Part shown: in pieces, positions 1-7,733 of the stretch
Position numbering within the stretch: the stretch's first letter is position 1
Layout: each line of letters opens with the position of its first letter
Assembly: GCA_965237765.1 (NCBI GenBank)
Contig: OZ250157.1
Coordinates: forward strand, 744,001 to 808,000
Length of the DNA stretch: 64,000 nt
DNA from: WTGJ01 sp965237765
GTDB lineage: Bacteria > Chloroflexota > Anaerolineae > Aggregatilineales > Phototrophicaceae
Direction of reading: 5' to 3'
Position numbers and translations under genes: made by a program
Notes under the pieces: generated by a model
The model's database searches: none
What the model was told of the DNA's origin: nothing
The model's input: only the letters and a program-made list of their open reading frames with translations

Positions 1-959
1 TGACGCTCCTTGGGGTATCCATACTCGTCTTCACCGCGATTCATCTGATTCCCGGAAGTTATGAAGGGGTGATGCTCGGACCACAGGCACCAGAAGCCGC
101 TCGTGAAAGGCTACGAGAGAAATACGGGCTTGATGATCCGCTACCGCAGCAATATATGCGCTGGCTGCTGGCGTTGCTCGGCGGCGATATGGGTATCGCT
201 CTCTGTCGCAGTCAGCAGAGCATTGGGCAGCAGGCCTGTGAGAACGCAGATCAAACGGCGATCATCGCCGAGTTTGCCCGCCGGGCACCAGCGACGATTC
301 AGTTGGCATTTATGGCGGCCGTAGTCGCAAACTTGGTTGGTATTCCGCTGGGCATCCTCGCCGGGCTCAGCGCTAGTTCACGCTTCGTGCGTGCATCGAG
401 CCGGGCCATCAGCGCGTTTGGGATGGGAATTCCCAGTTTCGTACTGGGGACTCTATTTGTTTATCTGTTCTCAGTCTACGACCTGGGCCTCGCGGTGGGC
501 GGCTACGTACCGCTATCTGAAGATCTAGAGACGAACTTGCGTGCCATGGTTTTGCCCGCAATTACGTTGAGCGTTTTCGGCACGGCTTTGTTCGCCCGCA
601 CGACGCGGGATGCGGTGCTTACTGTGCTGGCCGAACCTTTTATCATGGCCGCCGTCGCCCGGGGCGAGACGCCGGGGCAGATCGTGCGGCGCCACGTAGT
701 GCGCAACGCCGCCATTCCCGTCGTCACCGTCAGCGCTGTGAATATGGGCTATCTGCTCGGCGGCGCGGCGATTGCCGAGCTGCTGTTCTCGGTACCCGGA
801 TTCGGCTGGTATGTCCTATCTGCGATTGGGAAACGCGATTATGCGGTGGTCCAAGCCGGAGTGCTGGTGGCAGCGGTAGCCTTCGTTGGGGTCAATCTAC
901 TGGCTGACTTGGCCTACGCCGTCATTGACCCGCGCACCATTCGGCGTGGGACAGGGTGA
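1..959 (+). CDS. DppB/OppB-type peptide ABC transporter permease (5' partial)
   Basis: Inner-membrane permease of a dipeptide/oligopeptide ABC importer. The reading frame is open from base 3, so the start lies upstream of the window; 318 residues are visible. The first visible segment is hydrophobic (LLGVSILVFTAIHLIPGS), the usual first helix of DppB with its Pro-Gly motif. It is followed by the family segment REKYGLDDPLPQQYMRWL. A BPD_transp_1 domain with several membrane helices follows, including the EAA-like loop near VARGETPGQIVRRHVVRNA. The GTG at 69 is an internal codon, not the start. The stop overlaps the start of the next permease (GTGA). With the three genes downstream it forms a BCDF importer; a substrate-binding protein gene would be expected upstream, outside the window. 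Confidence 0.9.
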   Translation, partial: TLLGVSILVFTAIHLIPGSYEGVMLGPQAPEAARERLREKYGLDDPLPQQYMRWLLALLGGDMGIALCRSQQSIGQQACENADQTAIIAEFARRAPATIQLAFMAAVVANLVGIPLGILAGLSASSRFVRASSRAISAFGMGIPSFVLGTLFVYLFSVYDLGLAVGGYVPLSEDLETNLRAMVLPAITLSVFGTALFARTTRDAVLTVLAEPFIMAAVARGETPGQIVRRHVVRNAAIPVVTVSAVNMGYLLGGAAIAELLFSVPGFGWYVLSAIGKRDYAVVQAGVLVAAVAFVGVNLLADLAYAVIDPRTIRRGTG

Positions 960-1798
960 GCTGGATGATGAGAATCCCTTTCCGTGGTGATTTCCTATCA
1001 CGGCTGGCGGTCATCCTGCTGTTGGCCTTGCTGTTGCTGGGCTTCGTCGGGCCCAGGCTACCCGTCGGCGACCCGACTGCGATCGCATTCGGTCCCCGGC
1101 TAGCGCCACCTGAGCCCGGTTGGCTGATGGGCACCGACAACCTCGGTCGCACGATGCTCCCGCGTGTCTTACAGGGTATCCGCATTACCTTCGTTTTGGC
1201 TACTACCCCAGTGCTCATCACGTCGGTCCTCGCCATAGTGATCGGGATGCTGGCCGGGTATCTGGGCGGGTGGTTTGATGAGCTGGTTGCCCGCTTGGCC
1301 GATGTCTTGTTCGCCTTCCCGTCTCTGCTGCTGGGGCTGATATTGGTGGCCATTATGGGCCCGGGAGTGCGGGGCATAACGGCTGCCATCATCTTGATCA
1401 CCTTGCCGCTCATGGTACGTGTGGTGCGGGCGACGACGCTTTCGCTTGCCAGTCGCGACTATGTCGCTGCCTCCCGGGTAAGCGGCGCATCGCTTGCTCG
1501 TCTGCTGTTGGTGCATCTGTTGCCCAACATCGCCGGTGCTGCAGTCGTCCAGGCGACGTTTACCATTTCGGTGTCGATGCTCATCGAGAGCGGCCTCAGT
1601 TTTCTCGGTATCGGCGTGCAACCCCCTGCTGCTTCTCTGGGTTCACTGGTGCGGAATGGCAGCATATATCTGGTACAAGCACCCTGGTTGGCGCTTGCGC
1701 CGGGTTTCTTTTTGGCTATCGCCATCTTCTCCGTCAACTTGCTGGGTGACGGCCTACGGGATCGATTGGATCCGCTGGAGGTGCGTTCACTGAAATGA
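956..1798 (+). CDS. DppC/OppC-type peptide ABC transporter permease
   Basis: Second permease of the peptide importer, 280 residues from a GTG that overlaps the previous stop; an ATG lies nine bases further in. An N-terminal helix (residues ~14-33) is followed by the DppC hallmark GTDNLGRTMLPRVLQGIRI. The BPD_transp_1 domain with five further helices follows, including FAFPSLLLGLILVAIMGPG and the EAA loop (SLASRDYVAASRVSGAS). The end LGDGLRDRLDPLEVRSLK is typical of the family. It should pair with the upstream DppB in the membrane and dock the two ATPases encoded downstream. Its stop overlaps the ATPase start by four bases (ATGA), so coupled translation is likely. Confidence 0.92.
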   Translation: MSWMMRIPFRGDFLSRLAVILLLALLLLGFVGPRLPVGDPTAIAFGPRLAPPEPGWLMGTDNLGRTMLPRVLQGIRITFVLATTPVLITSVLAIVIGMLAGYLGGWFDELVARLADVLFAFPSLLLGLILVAIMGPGVRGITAAIILITLPLMVRVVRATTLSLASRDYVAASRVSGASLARLLLVHLLPNIAGAAVVQATFTISVSMLIESGLSFLGIGVQPPAASLGSLVRNGSIYLVQAPWLALAPGFFLAIAIFSVNLLGDGLRDRLDPLEVRSLK

Positions 1799-2772
1799 CA
1801 CCCCTATTGGAAATCGACCAAATCGCCATCGAATATGCGACCGAACAGGGGCCACTTCGGGCCTTGGATGGTGCTGCTCTGACGATATCGGCTGGCGAAA
1901 CCGTCGGCATCGTCGGCGAGAGTGGCTCTGGCAAGAGCACGCTGGCGCTGGCCATCGGCCGCATCCTGCCGTCATACTCCAGGCGCGTTACCGGCGACAT
2001 CGTGTTCGAAGGACAATCCGTTTTTGCCTACAGTGATAGTGAACTGCGCTCTTTTCGCCGGAACGAATTGGGTTTTATCTTTCAAAACCCCATGACAGCT
2101 CTTGACCCGACAATGCGCGTGAAACGCCAGTTAGCCCATGTTCTCGACACAACTTCATCGGATCCAGCAGTGGGGTCACATCTGGAACGGGTTGGTCTCA
2201 AAGATGTGGAGCGCGTCGCCAAGCGATTCCCGCATGAATTATCGGGAGGGATGGCCCAACGGGTCGTGATTGCCATGGCCATCGCGCGAGGACCGCGGCT
2301 GTTAATCGCAGACGAGCCGACATCATCGTTGGATAGCACGATACGAGAAAAGATACTAGAACTGCTATTTTCCCTGCCGGCGCAAACCGGGGCCTCTTTG
2401 CTGCTATTCACACACGACCTGCGCTCCGTAGCCCGATATTGCGATCGGGTGGCCGTGATGTATGGTGGCGCCGTGATTGAGGACGGGCTGGGTGATAAGG
2501 TCTTTTCCAACCCAGCTCATCCCTATACAGAAGCACTGATCAAAGCTGCACCTGGAACCGAGGCCATTGGTGGGCAAATTGTGGCCATTCCGGGCCGGCC
2601 ACCCATTCTGCGAGCGCGCAGTGAGCAATGTCCATTTGCTCCGCGCTGTCGCTGGGTCATCGATGTCTGCTGGAACCAGCGGCCTGAAGCGCAAATTGTC
2701 GATGACCGTCTGGTGTTTTGTCACCGCGCAGAGGAGGTTGTGAATGCAACCGCTGTCGCGCCCACCAAATAA
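1795..2772 (+). CDS. DppD/OppD-type peptide ABC transporter ATP-binding protein
   Basis: ATPase subunit of the importer, 325 residues. Walker A is GESGSGKS (about residues 40-47), the Q-loop is in FIFQNPMTALDP, the signature is LSGGMAQRV, and Walker B with D-loop is LLIADEPTSSLD, followed by the switch His in LFTHDLRS. The C-terminal oligopeptide-transporter extension is present (NPAHPYTEALIKAAPG) and carries the four-Cys motif seen in this family (CPFAPRC...VC...FC). The start ATG overlaps the permease stop. The gene's 3' end overlaps the next ATPase by 29 bases, a tight operon arrangement. Confidence 0.93.
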   Translation: MTPLLEIDQIAIEYATEQGPLRALDGAALTISAGETVGIVGESGSGKSTLALAIGRILPSYSRRVTGDIVFEGQSVFAYSDSELRSFRRNELGFIFQNPMTALDPTMRVKRQLAHVLDTTSSDPAVGSHLERVGLKDVERVAKRFPHELSGGMAQRVVIAMAIARGPRLLIADEPTSSLDSTIREKILELLFSLPAQTGASLLLFTHDLRSVARYCDRVAVMYGGAVIEDGLGDKVFSNPAHPYTEALIKAAPGTEAIGGQIVAIPGRPPILRARSEQCPFAPRCRWVIDVCWNQRPEAQIVDDRLVFCHRAEEVVNATAVAPTK

Positions 2773-3544
2773 GATAGCCACGAAGTCTGAAGCCGTCATC
2801 AGCGTACGATCGGCTGGTGTCACGTTTTCATCAGGGCCGCCCTGGGCCCGCGATCACCTTGACGCAGTGCGTGCAGTTGATCTGGATATTCAAGTGGGTG
2901 AGACGGTGGGATTGGTCGGGGAGTCAGGCTCAGGCAAGACGACATTGGGAAGGATGTGTCTAGGCATGCAAATGCCATCGCGCGGCCAGGTGATAATTGA
3001 CGGTTCCCCATTTGATGGGCATCGGGGACGACTGCGCGGGCGTCTCCAAATCGTTGGTCAACACCCAGAATGGGCACTTAACCCCCGTCTGCGCGTCGGC
3101 ACGTCGGTGGGTGAGCCATTGGCCATCATGGGTATTGGAACGCGCGCTGAGCGCCAGACTCAGGTCGGAGAAATGCTCGAATTAGTGGGCTTGGAAGCAT
3201 CCCTTGCCCGGCGCTTTCCGCACCAGCTCTCCGGCGGCCAGCGCCAGCGGATGGCTATCGCCCGCTCGCTCATTACAAATCCGAGCTTTATCGTCTTCGA
3301 TGAGGTAGTGAGCGCGCTTGATGTATCCGTACAAGCACAGATTCTCAACCTGATCAAGGATATACAAGCCGCCCAAGATTTTGCCGCCCTATTCATTTCC
3401 CACGATTTGGCAGCGGTACGCTATGTGGCTCATCGGGTGGCCGTGATGTTGAACGGCGATATCCTCGAAATCGCCCCATCTGAACGTTTCTACGGCCGCC
3501 CTGAGCATCCGTATTCGCGAGAGCTGCAAGCAGCAATCACCTAA
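2744..3544 (+). CDS. DppF/OppF-type peptide ABC transporter ATP-binding protein
   Basis: Second ATPase of the importer, 266 residues. Walker A is GESGSGKTT, the signature is LSGGQRQRMAIARSL, Walker B is FIVFDEVVSALDVS, and the switch His lies in FISHDLAAVR. It ends soon after YGRPEHPYSRELQAA, so the long Cys-containing C-terminal extension is short or absent, as is common in DppF. The ATG lies inside the dppD-like gene. The A-type residues DAVRAVDLDIQVGE before Walker A match the family. It is the last transporter gene of the + strand operon; two hydrolase genes follow 35 bases downstream. Confidence 0.92.
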   Translation: MQPLSRPPNKIATKSEAVISVRSAGVTFSSGPPWARDHLDAVRAVDLDIQVGETVGLVGESGSGKTTLGRMCLGMQMPSRGQVIIDGSPFDGHRGRLRGRLQIVGQHPEWALNPRLRVGTSVGEPLAIMGIGTRAERQTQVGEMLELVGLEASLARRFPHQLSGGQRQRMAIARSLITNPSFIVFDEVVSALDVSVQAQILNLIKDIQAAQDFAALFISHDLAAVRYVAHRVAVMLNGDILEIAPSERFYGRPEHPYSRELQAAIT

Positions 3545-3568
3545 ACCTCGAACAAGCAAATCGAGTAT

Positions 3569-4527
3569 TGGAGGGCAAAATGAGAGCTCAAGTAAACGGA
3601 ACGGAGCTTTTCTTTGACACTGTGGGTTCTTGTCTTACTCCAGTTGGGGGCAGGATGGTTGAGAAGCCCGTCTGTTTCGTGTTGCATGGAGGCCCCTCAA
3701 TAGATTCGAGCTACCTGAGACCCTGGATGGATGATCTATCTGATGCCATGCAACTGGTGTATGTAGATTATCGAGGTACTGGCCGAGCAGAGCGTATGCC
3801 AGTAGAAAGCTACACCCATGAAAACACAATCGATGATCTGGAAGCGCTGAGGCTACACCTGGGCCTTGATCGTATTGCCGTTCTGGGCCACTCGCATGGT
3901 GGTTTCCTAGCGTTGCCCTACACCCTGAAATACCCTGATAGCGTCTCGCACCTGGTGTTGGTGGCTACCGCGCCATATGGCGGTCCTGAGTTTGAGGCTG
4001 AGAGTGAGGCCAACCAAAGGGCTTTGGCTATTGCAAGACCCGATCTTGCGCCGCTTCTTAGTGAACTCAACGAGAGTAAGTTTATGGATATAAAGACCGA
4101 TGAGGATCTCAAAGCGCATTTACACCAGACCCTTGGTCTCTACTTCCATCAGTTCGATCCCCAGATAGTTCACGATATAGTGGAGCGGACCATCTTCTCG
4201 ATGGATGTGCTGCGTTTCTGGATGGAACACGAGGCAAATAAGTATGATGTACGTCCTAGACTGCACGAAATAGCTGCCCTAACCTTAATCTTGGCGGGGA
4301 GATTTGACTGGCGAACCTCTGTAAAGCATGCCGAAATAATGGTAAAAGGGATACCCGGATCAGAGCTTGTAATTTTTGAAGAAAGCGGGCACCAACTCTA
4401 CATCGAGGAGCATGACAAGTTTTTGTCGACCGTGAGGGATTTCATTGAGCGGCATCCGCTGTAGGAGGTCACAATTCTCCGGACAAACGAACAATGTTCT
4501 GGGAAACAGACAATGACTTTATAAATG
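3569..4527 (+). repeat. Tandem duplication, unit 1 (hydrolase plus 3' flank)
   Basis: Unit runs from the ribosome-binding site GGAGG to the flank ending GACTTTATAAATG. The same sequence recurs about 1.1 kb downstream. The 3' flank shared by both copies includes the short palindrome GAACAATGTTC. Unit 1 is followed by the oxidoreductase relic. Confidence 0.85.
3580..4464 (+). CDS. S33-family alpha/beta hydrolase, proline iminopeptidase-like (copy 1)
   Basis: Alpha/beta-hydrolase of 294 residues. The oxyanion motif HGGP is at residues 36-39, the nucleophile elbow GHSHGG puts Ser at 105, the probable acid is Asp243 (AGRFDW) and the base His271 (ESGHQ). HGGP plus YVDYRGTGR is typical of prolyl aminopeptidases (MEROPS S33), which remove N-terminal residues from peptides; this fits its place behind a peptide importer. 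No signal peptide is seen, so it should be cytoplasmic. ATG 3580 is chosen because GGAGG sits 6 bases upstream; a TTG at 3568 is in frame but falls on the ribosome-binding site. The gene is part of a ~1.1 kb tandem duplication. True substrate is unknown. Confidence 0.85.
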   Translation: MRAQVNGTELFFDTVGSCLTPVGGRMVEKPVCFVLHGGPSIDSSYLRPWMDDLSDAMQLVYVDYRGTGRAERMPVESYTHENTIDDLEALRLHLGLDRIAVLGHSHGGFLALPYTLKYPDSVSHLVLVATAPYGGPEFEAESEANQRALAIARPDLAPLLSELNESKFMDIKTDEDLKAHLHQTLGLYFHQFDPQIVHDIVERTIFSMDVLRFWMEHEANKYDVRPRLHEIAALTLILAGRFDWRTSVKHAEIMVKGIPGSELVIFEESGHQLYIEEHDKFLSTVRDFIERHPL

Positions 4528-4541
4528 CGGATATTCCGGAA

Positions 4542-4660
4542 ATGACCCAACCGCAAACAGAAGTTTCCGCACGAACGATGTTGTGATTGTCGGCGGGGGG
4601 GCAACGGGCACGGCAGCACTGCGAGCGTTAGAGCGGTACTCTATGTGGTTCACCGAATGG
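4542..4660 (+). pseudogene. Relic of an FAD/NAD-binding oxidoreductase N-terminus
   Basis: Between the two hydrolase copies a short stretch from 4574 reads NDVVIVGGGATGTAALRAL, the Rossmann GxGxxG motif seen at the N-terminus of FAD-dependent enzymes such as glycerol-3-phosphate dehydrogenases. An ATG at 4542 opens a plausible N-terminus (MTQPQTEVSA) but in a different frame, so one frameshift separates the two. The similarity fades within about 25 codons and the frame stops just before the next hydrolase gene. No remainder of the enzyme is present. This looks like a fragment left by a rearrangement; the exact family is uncertain. Confidence 0.55.
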
Positions 4661-4668
4661 CGATGATT

Positions 4669-5628
4669 TGGAGGGTGAAATGAGAGCCAAAGTGAATGGA
4701 ACGGAACTCTTCTTTGATACGGTTGGGTCTCAGCTGACCCCAGTTGGTGGCAGGATGGTTGAGAAGCCCGTCTGTTTCGTGTTGCATGGAGGCCCCTTAA
4801 TAGACTTAGGCTACCTGAGACCCTGGATGGATGATCTCGCTGATGTCATGCAACTGGTGTATGTAGATTATCGAGGTACTGGACGTTCAGAACGTATGCC
4901 ACCTGAGAGCTATACGCTCGAAAACACAATCGATGATCTGGAAGCGCTGAGGATACACCTGGGCCTTGATCGTATTGCCGTTCTGGGCCATTCACACGGT
5001 GGTATCTTGGCAATGCCTTATGCCCTTAAGTATCCCGATAGTGTCTCTCACCTATTACTGGTGGCTACTACGCCATACACCGGTCCTGAACATGAGGCTG
5101 AGAGCGAGGCCAATCAAAAGGCTTTGGCTTCTACAAATCCCGAACTTGCCCCGCTTCTAGGCGAGCTCAACCAACGTAAATTTAAGGAGCCAAAAACTGA
5201 TGAAGAACACAGAGCGCGTTTCCACCAGACGTTTCGCCTTTATTTCCACCGGTTCGATCCCCAGATTGTTCACGATGTAGCCGAGCGAACCATTTTCTCG
5301 ACGGAGAAGCTGCGTTACTGGATAGAACACGAGTCACACAAATATGATGTGCGTCCTAGACTGCACGAAATAGTCGCCCCAACCTTAATTTTGGTGGGGA
5401 GATTTGACTGGCGAACCACGGTAAAGCAAGCCGAAATAATGGAAAAAGGGATACCCGGATCAGAGCTAGTGATTTTTGAAGAAAGCGGGCACCAACTCTA
5501 CATCGAGGAACAGGAAAAGTTTTTGTCGACTGTGAGGGATTTCATTGAGCGGCATCCGCTGTAGAAGATCACATTTCCCCGGACAAACGAACAATGTTCT
5601 GGGATAACTGACAATGACTTTATAAATG
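4669..5628 (+). repeat. Tandem duplication, unit 2 (hydrolase plus 3' flank)
   Basis: Second copy of the ~0.96 kb repeated block. Its right end (ATAAATG) abuts the interior of a truncated DppC gene on the opposite strand, so the right boundary of the block marks a rearrangement breakpoint. Confidence 0.85.
4680..5564 (+). CDS. S33-family alpha/beta hydrolase, proline iminopeptidase-like (copy 2)
   Basis: Close paralogue of the preceding hydrolase, also 294 residues and nearly identical in its first third and last third. It keeps the HGGP motif, the GHSHGG nucleophile elbow, Asp in VGRFDW and His in ESGHQ, so it should be active. Differences cluster in the central cap region (for example HEAESEANQKALASTNPELAP and ERTIFSTEKLRYWIEHES), which usually shapes the substrate pocket; this suggests divergence in specificity after duplication. 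ATG 4680 is chosen because GGAGG lies just upstream, exactly as in copy 1. The duplicated unit includes about 60 bases past the stop. Confidence 0.85.
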   Translation: MRAKVNGTELFFDTVGSQLTPVGGRMVEKPVCFVLHGGPLIDLGYLRPWMDDLADVMQLVYVDYRGTGRSERMPPESYTLENTIDDLEALRIHLGLDRIAVLGHSHGGILAMPYALKYPDSVSHLLLVATTPYTGPEHEAESEANQKALASTNPELAPLLGELNQRKFKEPKTDEEHRARFHQTFRLYFHRFDPQIVHDVAERTIFSTEKLRYWIEHESHKYDVRPRLHEIVAPTLILVGRFDWRTTVKQAEIMEKGIPGSELVIFEESGHQLYIEEQEKFLSTVRDFIERHPL

Positions 5629-5784
5629 TGTTGCAATCTGATGAGCGAAGATCGCCACCACGGCGAGCAACACCAGCACCATCAGGCTCAACACCGCTGC
5701 AATATTCTGACGCAACTGCCGCAATGTTTCTGACCAAAGCGCCCGGTGATCCACTATCCCTATGGTGAGGTTCTGCGCCGTCAC
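5620..5784 (-). pseudogene. Truncated DppC-type permease (N-terminal 54 codons only)
   Basis: Reading the minus strand from a GTG at 5784, 21 bases downstream of the DppB-type gene, gives a 54-residue peptide containing VDHRALWSETLRQLRQ and then a hydrophobic helix (VLSLMVLVLLAVVAIFAHQI). This is the N-terminal segment and first membrane helix of a DppC/OppC permease. It then stops at TAA exactly where the duplicated hydrolase flank begins. The transport domain is missing. GAGGAAAGAGG lies just upstream as a ribosome-binding site. The minus-strand importer was evidently cut here by the event that placed the hydrolase unit. Confidence 0.8.
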
Positions 5785-5805
5785 AGCCTCTTTCCTCGCC
5801 TGTTT

Positions 5806-6750
5806 TCAGTCATAACGGATGCGCGGATCGACGTACACGTAGAGAATATCGAGTAGTAAATTGATGATGACAAATGTCGTGGCAAAGATCAACACAGTAC
5901 CCATGATAACCGGATAATCGCGACGCGAGATCGCATCGACCGCGAAGCGCCCTATTCCGGGCCAGGCGAAGACGCGCTCGACGATCACGGCGCCGCTGAG
6001 CAAACCAGCAAATTGCAATCCCAGCACCGTGATCACGGGAATGCAGGCATTCTTAAGCCCATGTTTGATCAACACGTCCCTCTCGCTGAGCCCCTTCGCG
6101 CGGGCAGTGCGCATGTAATCCTGCGAGATCACCTCCAACATGCTGGAACGCGTGAGTCTTGTCACGAGGCCAGCTAGGCTCGTCCCCAGCGTGAGCGCCG
6201 GCAATACGAGCGACTTGAGCATGCCTTCCACGCCAGGACGCATGCCATAACTGGGAAAGAGCGGTATATACAACGCGAACAAGAGAATCAGCATGATGCC
6301 CACCCAAAAATTGGGCATCGACACGCCAGACAAGCTGATGAACATGGCGAAATGATCAATCCAGGAATTGCGATAGCGCGCCGAAAGCACACCCAGCGGC
6401 AGCGCAATCATGACCACGATGAGCAGGGATGCTAGCGCCAGTATCATCGTAGCCGGGTAGCGCTGCACGAGGTCAGTAGCGATCGGCCGTCTGGTGGAAA
6501 TCGAACGGCCCAAATCTCCCTGGAGCAGGCGCCCTAGATAGCGAAAATATTGAACGGGCAATGGGTCATTGAGACCCAGCTGTTCGCGAATGCGTTCGAC
6601 CTGACCGGGATCCATGTTTTCGATATCCAAACCATAGGCGGCGGTTACCGGGTCGCCCGGCACGACCTGCAGCAGTAAAAAAGTGAACGCGGATACGCCC
6701 AAGAGCATGGGAATTAGAAGCAACAAACGGCGATAGATGTATTTCGTCAT
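5806..6750 (-). CDS. DppB/OppB-type peptide ABC transporter permease
   Basis: Complete permease of 314 residues (MTKYIYRRLLLLIPMLLGVSAFTFLLLQVVPGDPV). It has the canonical DppB first helix and PGDP motif, the REQLGLNDPLPVQYFRYLGRLLQGDLG segment, the helices of a BPD_transp_1 domain, the EAA loop ARAKGLSERDVLIKHGLKNA and the typical end DILYVYVDPRIRYD. Its partner DppC is truncated immediately downstream and no ATPases follow on this strand. This second system is therefore probably non-functional unless the ATPases of the + strand operon are shared. A GntR regulator gene lies 91 bases upstream on the same strand. Confidence 0.9.
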   Translation of the reverse strand: MTKYIYRRLLLLIPMLLGVSAFTFLLLQVVPGDPVTAAYGLDIENMDPGQVERIREQLGLNDPLPVQYFRYLGRLLQGDLGRSISTRRPIATDLVQRYPATMILALASLLIVVMIALPLGVLSARYRNSWIDHFAMFISLSGVSMPNFWVGIMLILLFALYIPLFPSYGMRPGVEGMLKSLVLPALTLGTSLAGLVTRLTRSSMLEVISQDYMRTARAKGLSERDVLIKHGLKNACIPVITVLGLQFAGLLSGAVIVERVFAWPGIGRFAVDAISRRDYPVIMGTVLIFATTFVIINLLLDILYVYVDPRIRYD

Positions 6751-6841
6751 TCGCGACCACGAGCGAGAGGTGGGCGCAGCACAGCACTAGCCCATGAGAC
6801 TGTGACAAGTGGATTCTCCGCTAGCAGTCCACTTCGTCGCC

Positions 6842-7555
6842 TCATCCGTGCACCACATTTTCTGCCACATGTCGGTAGGCAAGCTTCACGGTGCCGGTAT
6901 CCAGGATATGACGACGCGTTATCTCACCGGCGAGCTTGCCATCACCAGCTTCTAAGGCCGCCAGGATCTCGCTATGCATTTCCATCTCATTGTCAGCGAG
7001 TTCGACACGCTCTTCATGCGACAATTCGTCAAAGAAAATATAGGTGGGCATGAATTCCCAAATTTGTTCCAATAAGCGAATCAGATGTCGTTTTTCAGTC
7101 GCCCGAATCGCGATCCAGTGGAATTCACGGTTGGTCTCCCGAGTTTTCCTAAAATCTTCTAGCTCTGCGTGGGCAACAGAATCAGGAAGAAGCTCCCGCA
7201 TCCTCGCCAAATTTTCGGGCGAAATGGTTTGCGCGGCGATTTCAAACGCCCATGATTCCAGCTTAGCGCGTATGGTGTAGACTTCCTCAATTTCAGCTGA
7301 TGATACCGATGCTGCCTTGACACCCTTGTATGGCGCCTCAACAGCAAGCCCTTCCGCCGTCAAACGGATCAGGGCATCGCGAATCATCGTCCGGCTGACT
7401 CCTAATTCTTCGGAAAGGGCCCCTTCACGCAGCCAGCTACCCCGCTTAATGCGCCGATAGACGATCGCTTTGCGGATTGCAGCGTAAACAAAATCGGATT
7501 TGCGATTGAGTCCCGTTACCTGCTGAATCGTTTCCTGATCGAAAATCTCTGTCAT
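6842..7555 (-). CDS. GntR-family transcriptional regulator, FadR/FCD subfamily
   Basis: DNA-binding regulator of 237 residues. The N-terminal winged helix-turn-helix (residues ~15-80) includes IRKAIVYRRIKRGSWLREGALSEELGVSRTMIRDAL. The C-terminal FCD ligand domain carries His and Asp residues of the usual metal site (EFHWIAIRATEKRH and ITRRHILD). ATG 7555 is chosen because the FadR-type domain starts just after it; the frame stays open for 40 codons upstream without family similarity. It lies between the S9 peptidase and DppB-type genes on the same strand and probably controls the peptide genes. Palindromic candidate operators are at 9795-9823. The ligand is unknown. Confidence 0.88.
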   Translation of the reverse strand: MTEIFDQETIQQVTGLNRKSDFVYAAIRKAIVYRRIKRGSWLREGALSEELGVSRTMIRDALIRLTAEGLAVEAPYKGVKAASVSSAEIEEVYTIRAKLESWAFEIAAQTISPENLARMRELLPDSVAHAELEDFRKTRETNREFHWIAIRATEKRHLIRLLEQIWEFMPTYIFFDELSHEERVELADNEMEMHSEILAALEAGDGKLAGEITRRHILDTGTVKLAYRHVAENVVHG

Positions 7556-7733
7556 TATGCACCCCACTGTGACTCTACACCCGGAATATCCTCTTGCGCA
7601 CCATCCACCCGTACGGAGCAGAATGGGCGAACGGTGGCTGCTCCACCGGAGCAAGCCCCTCGCTTTCTCCAGCAAACCAGACGATTATCCTGCACGTTCC
7701 ATGCGCTGGCCTCGACTGTCGCTTGGCACCCAT

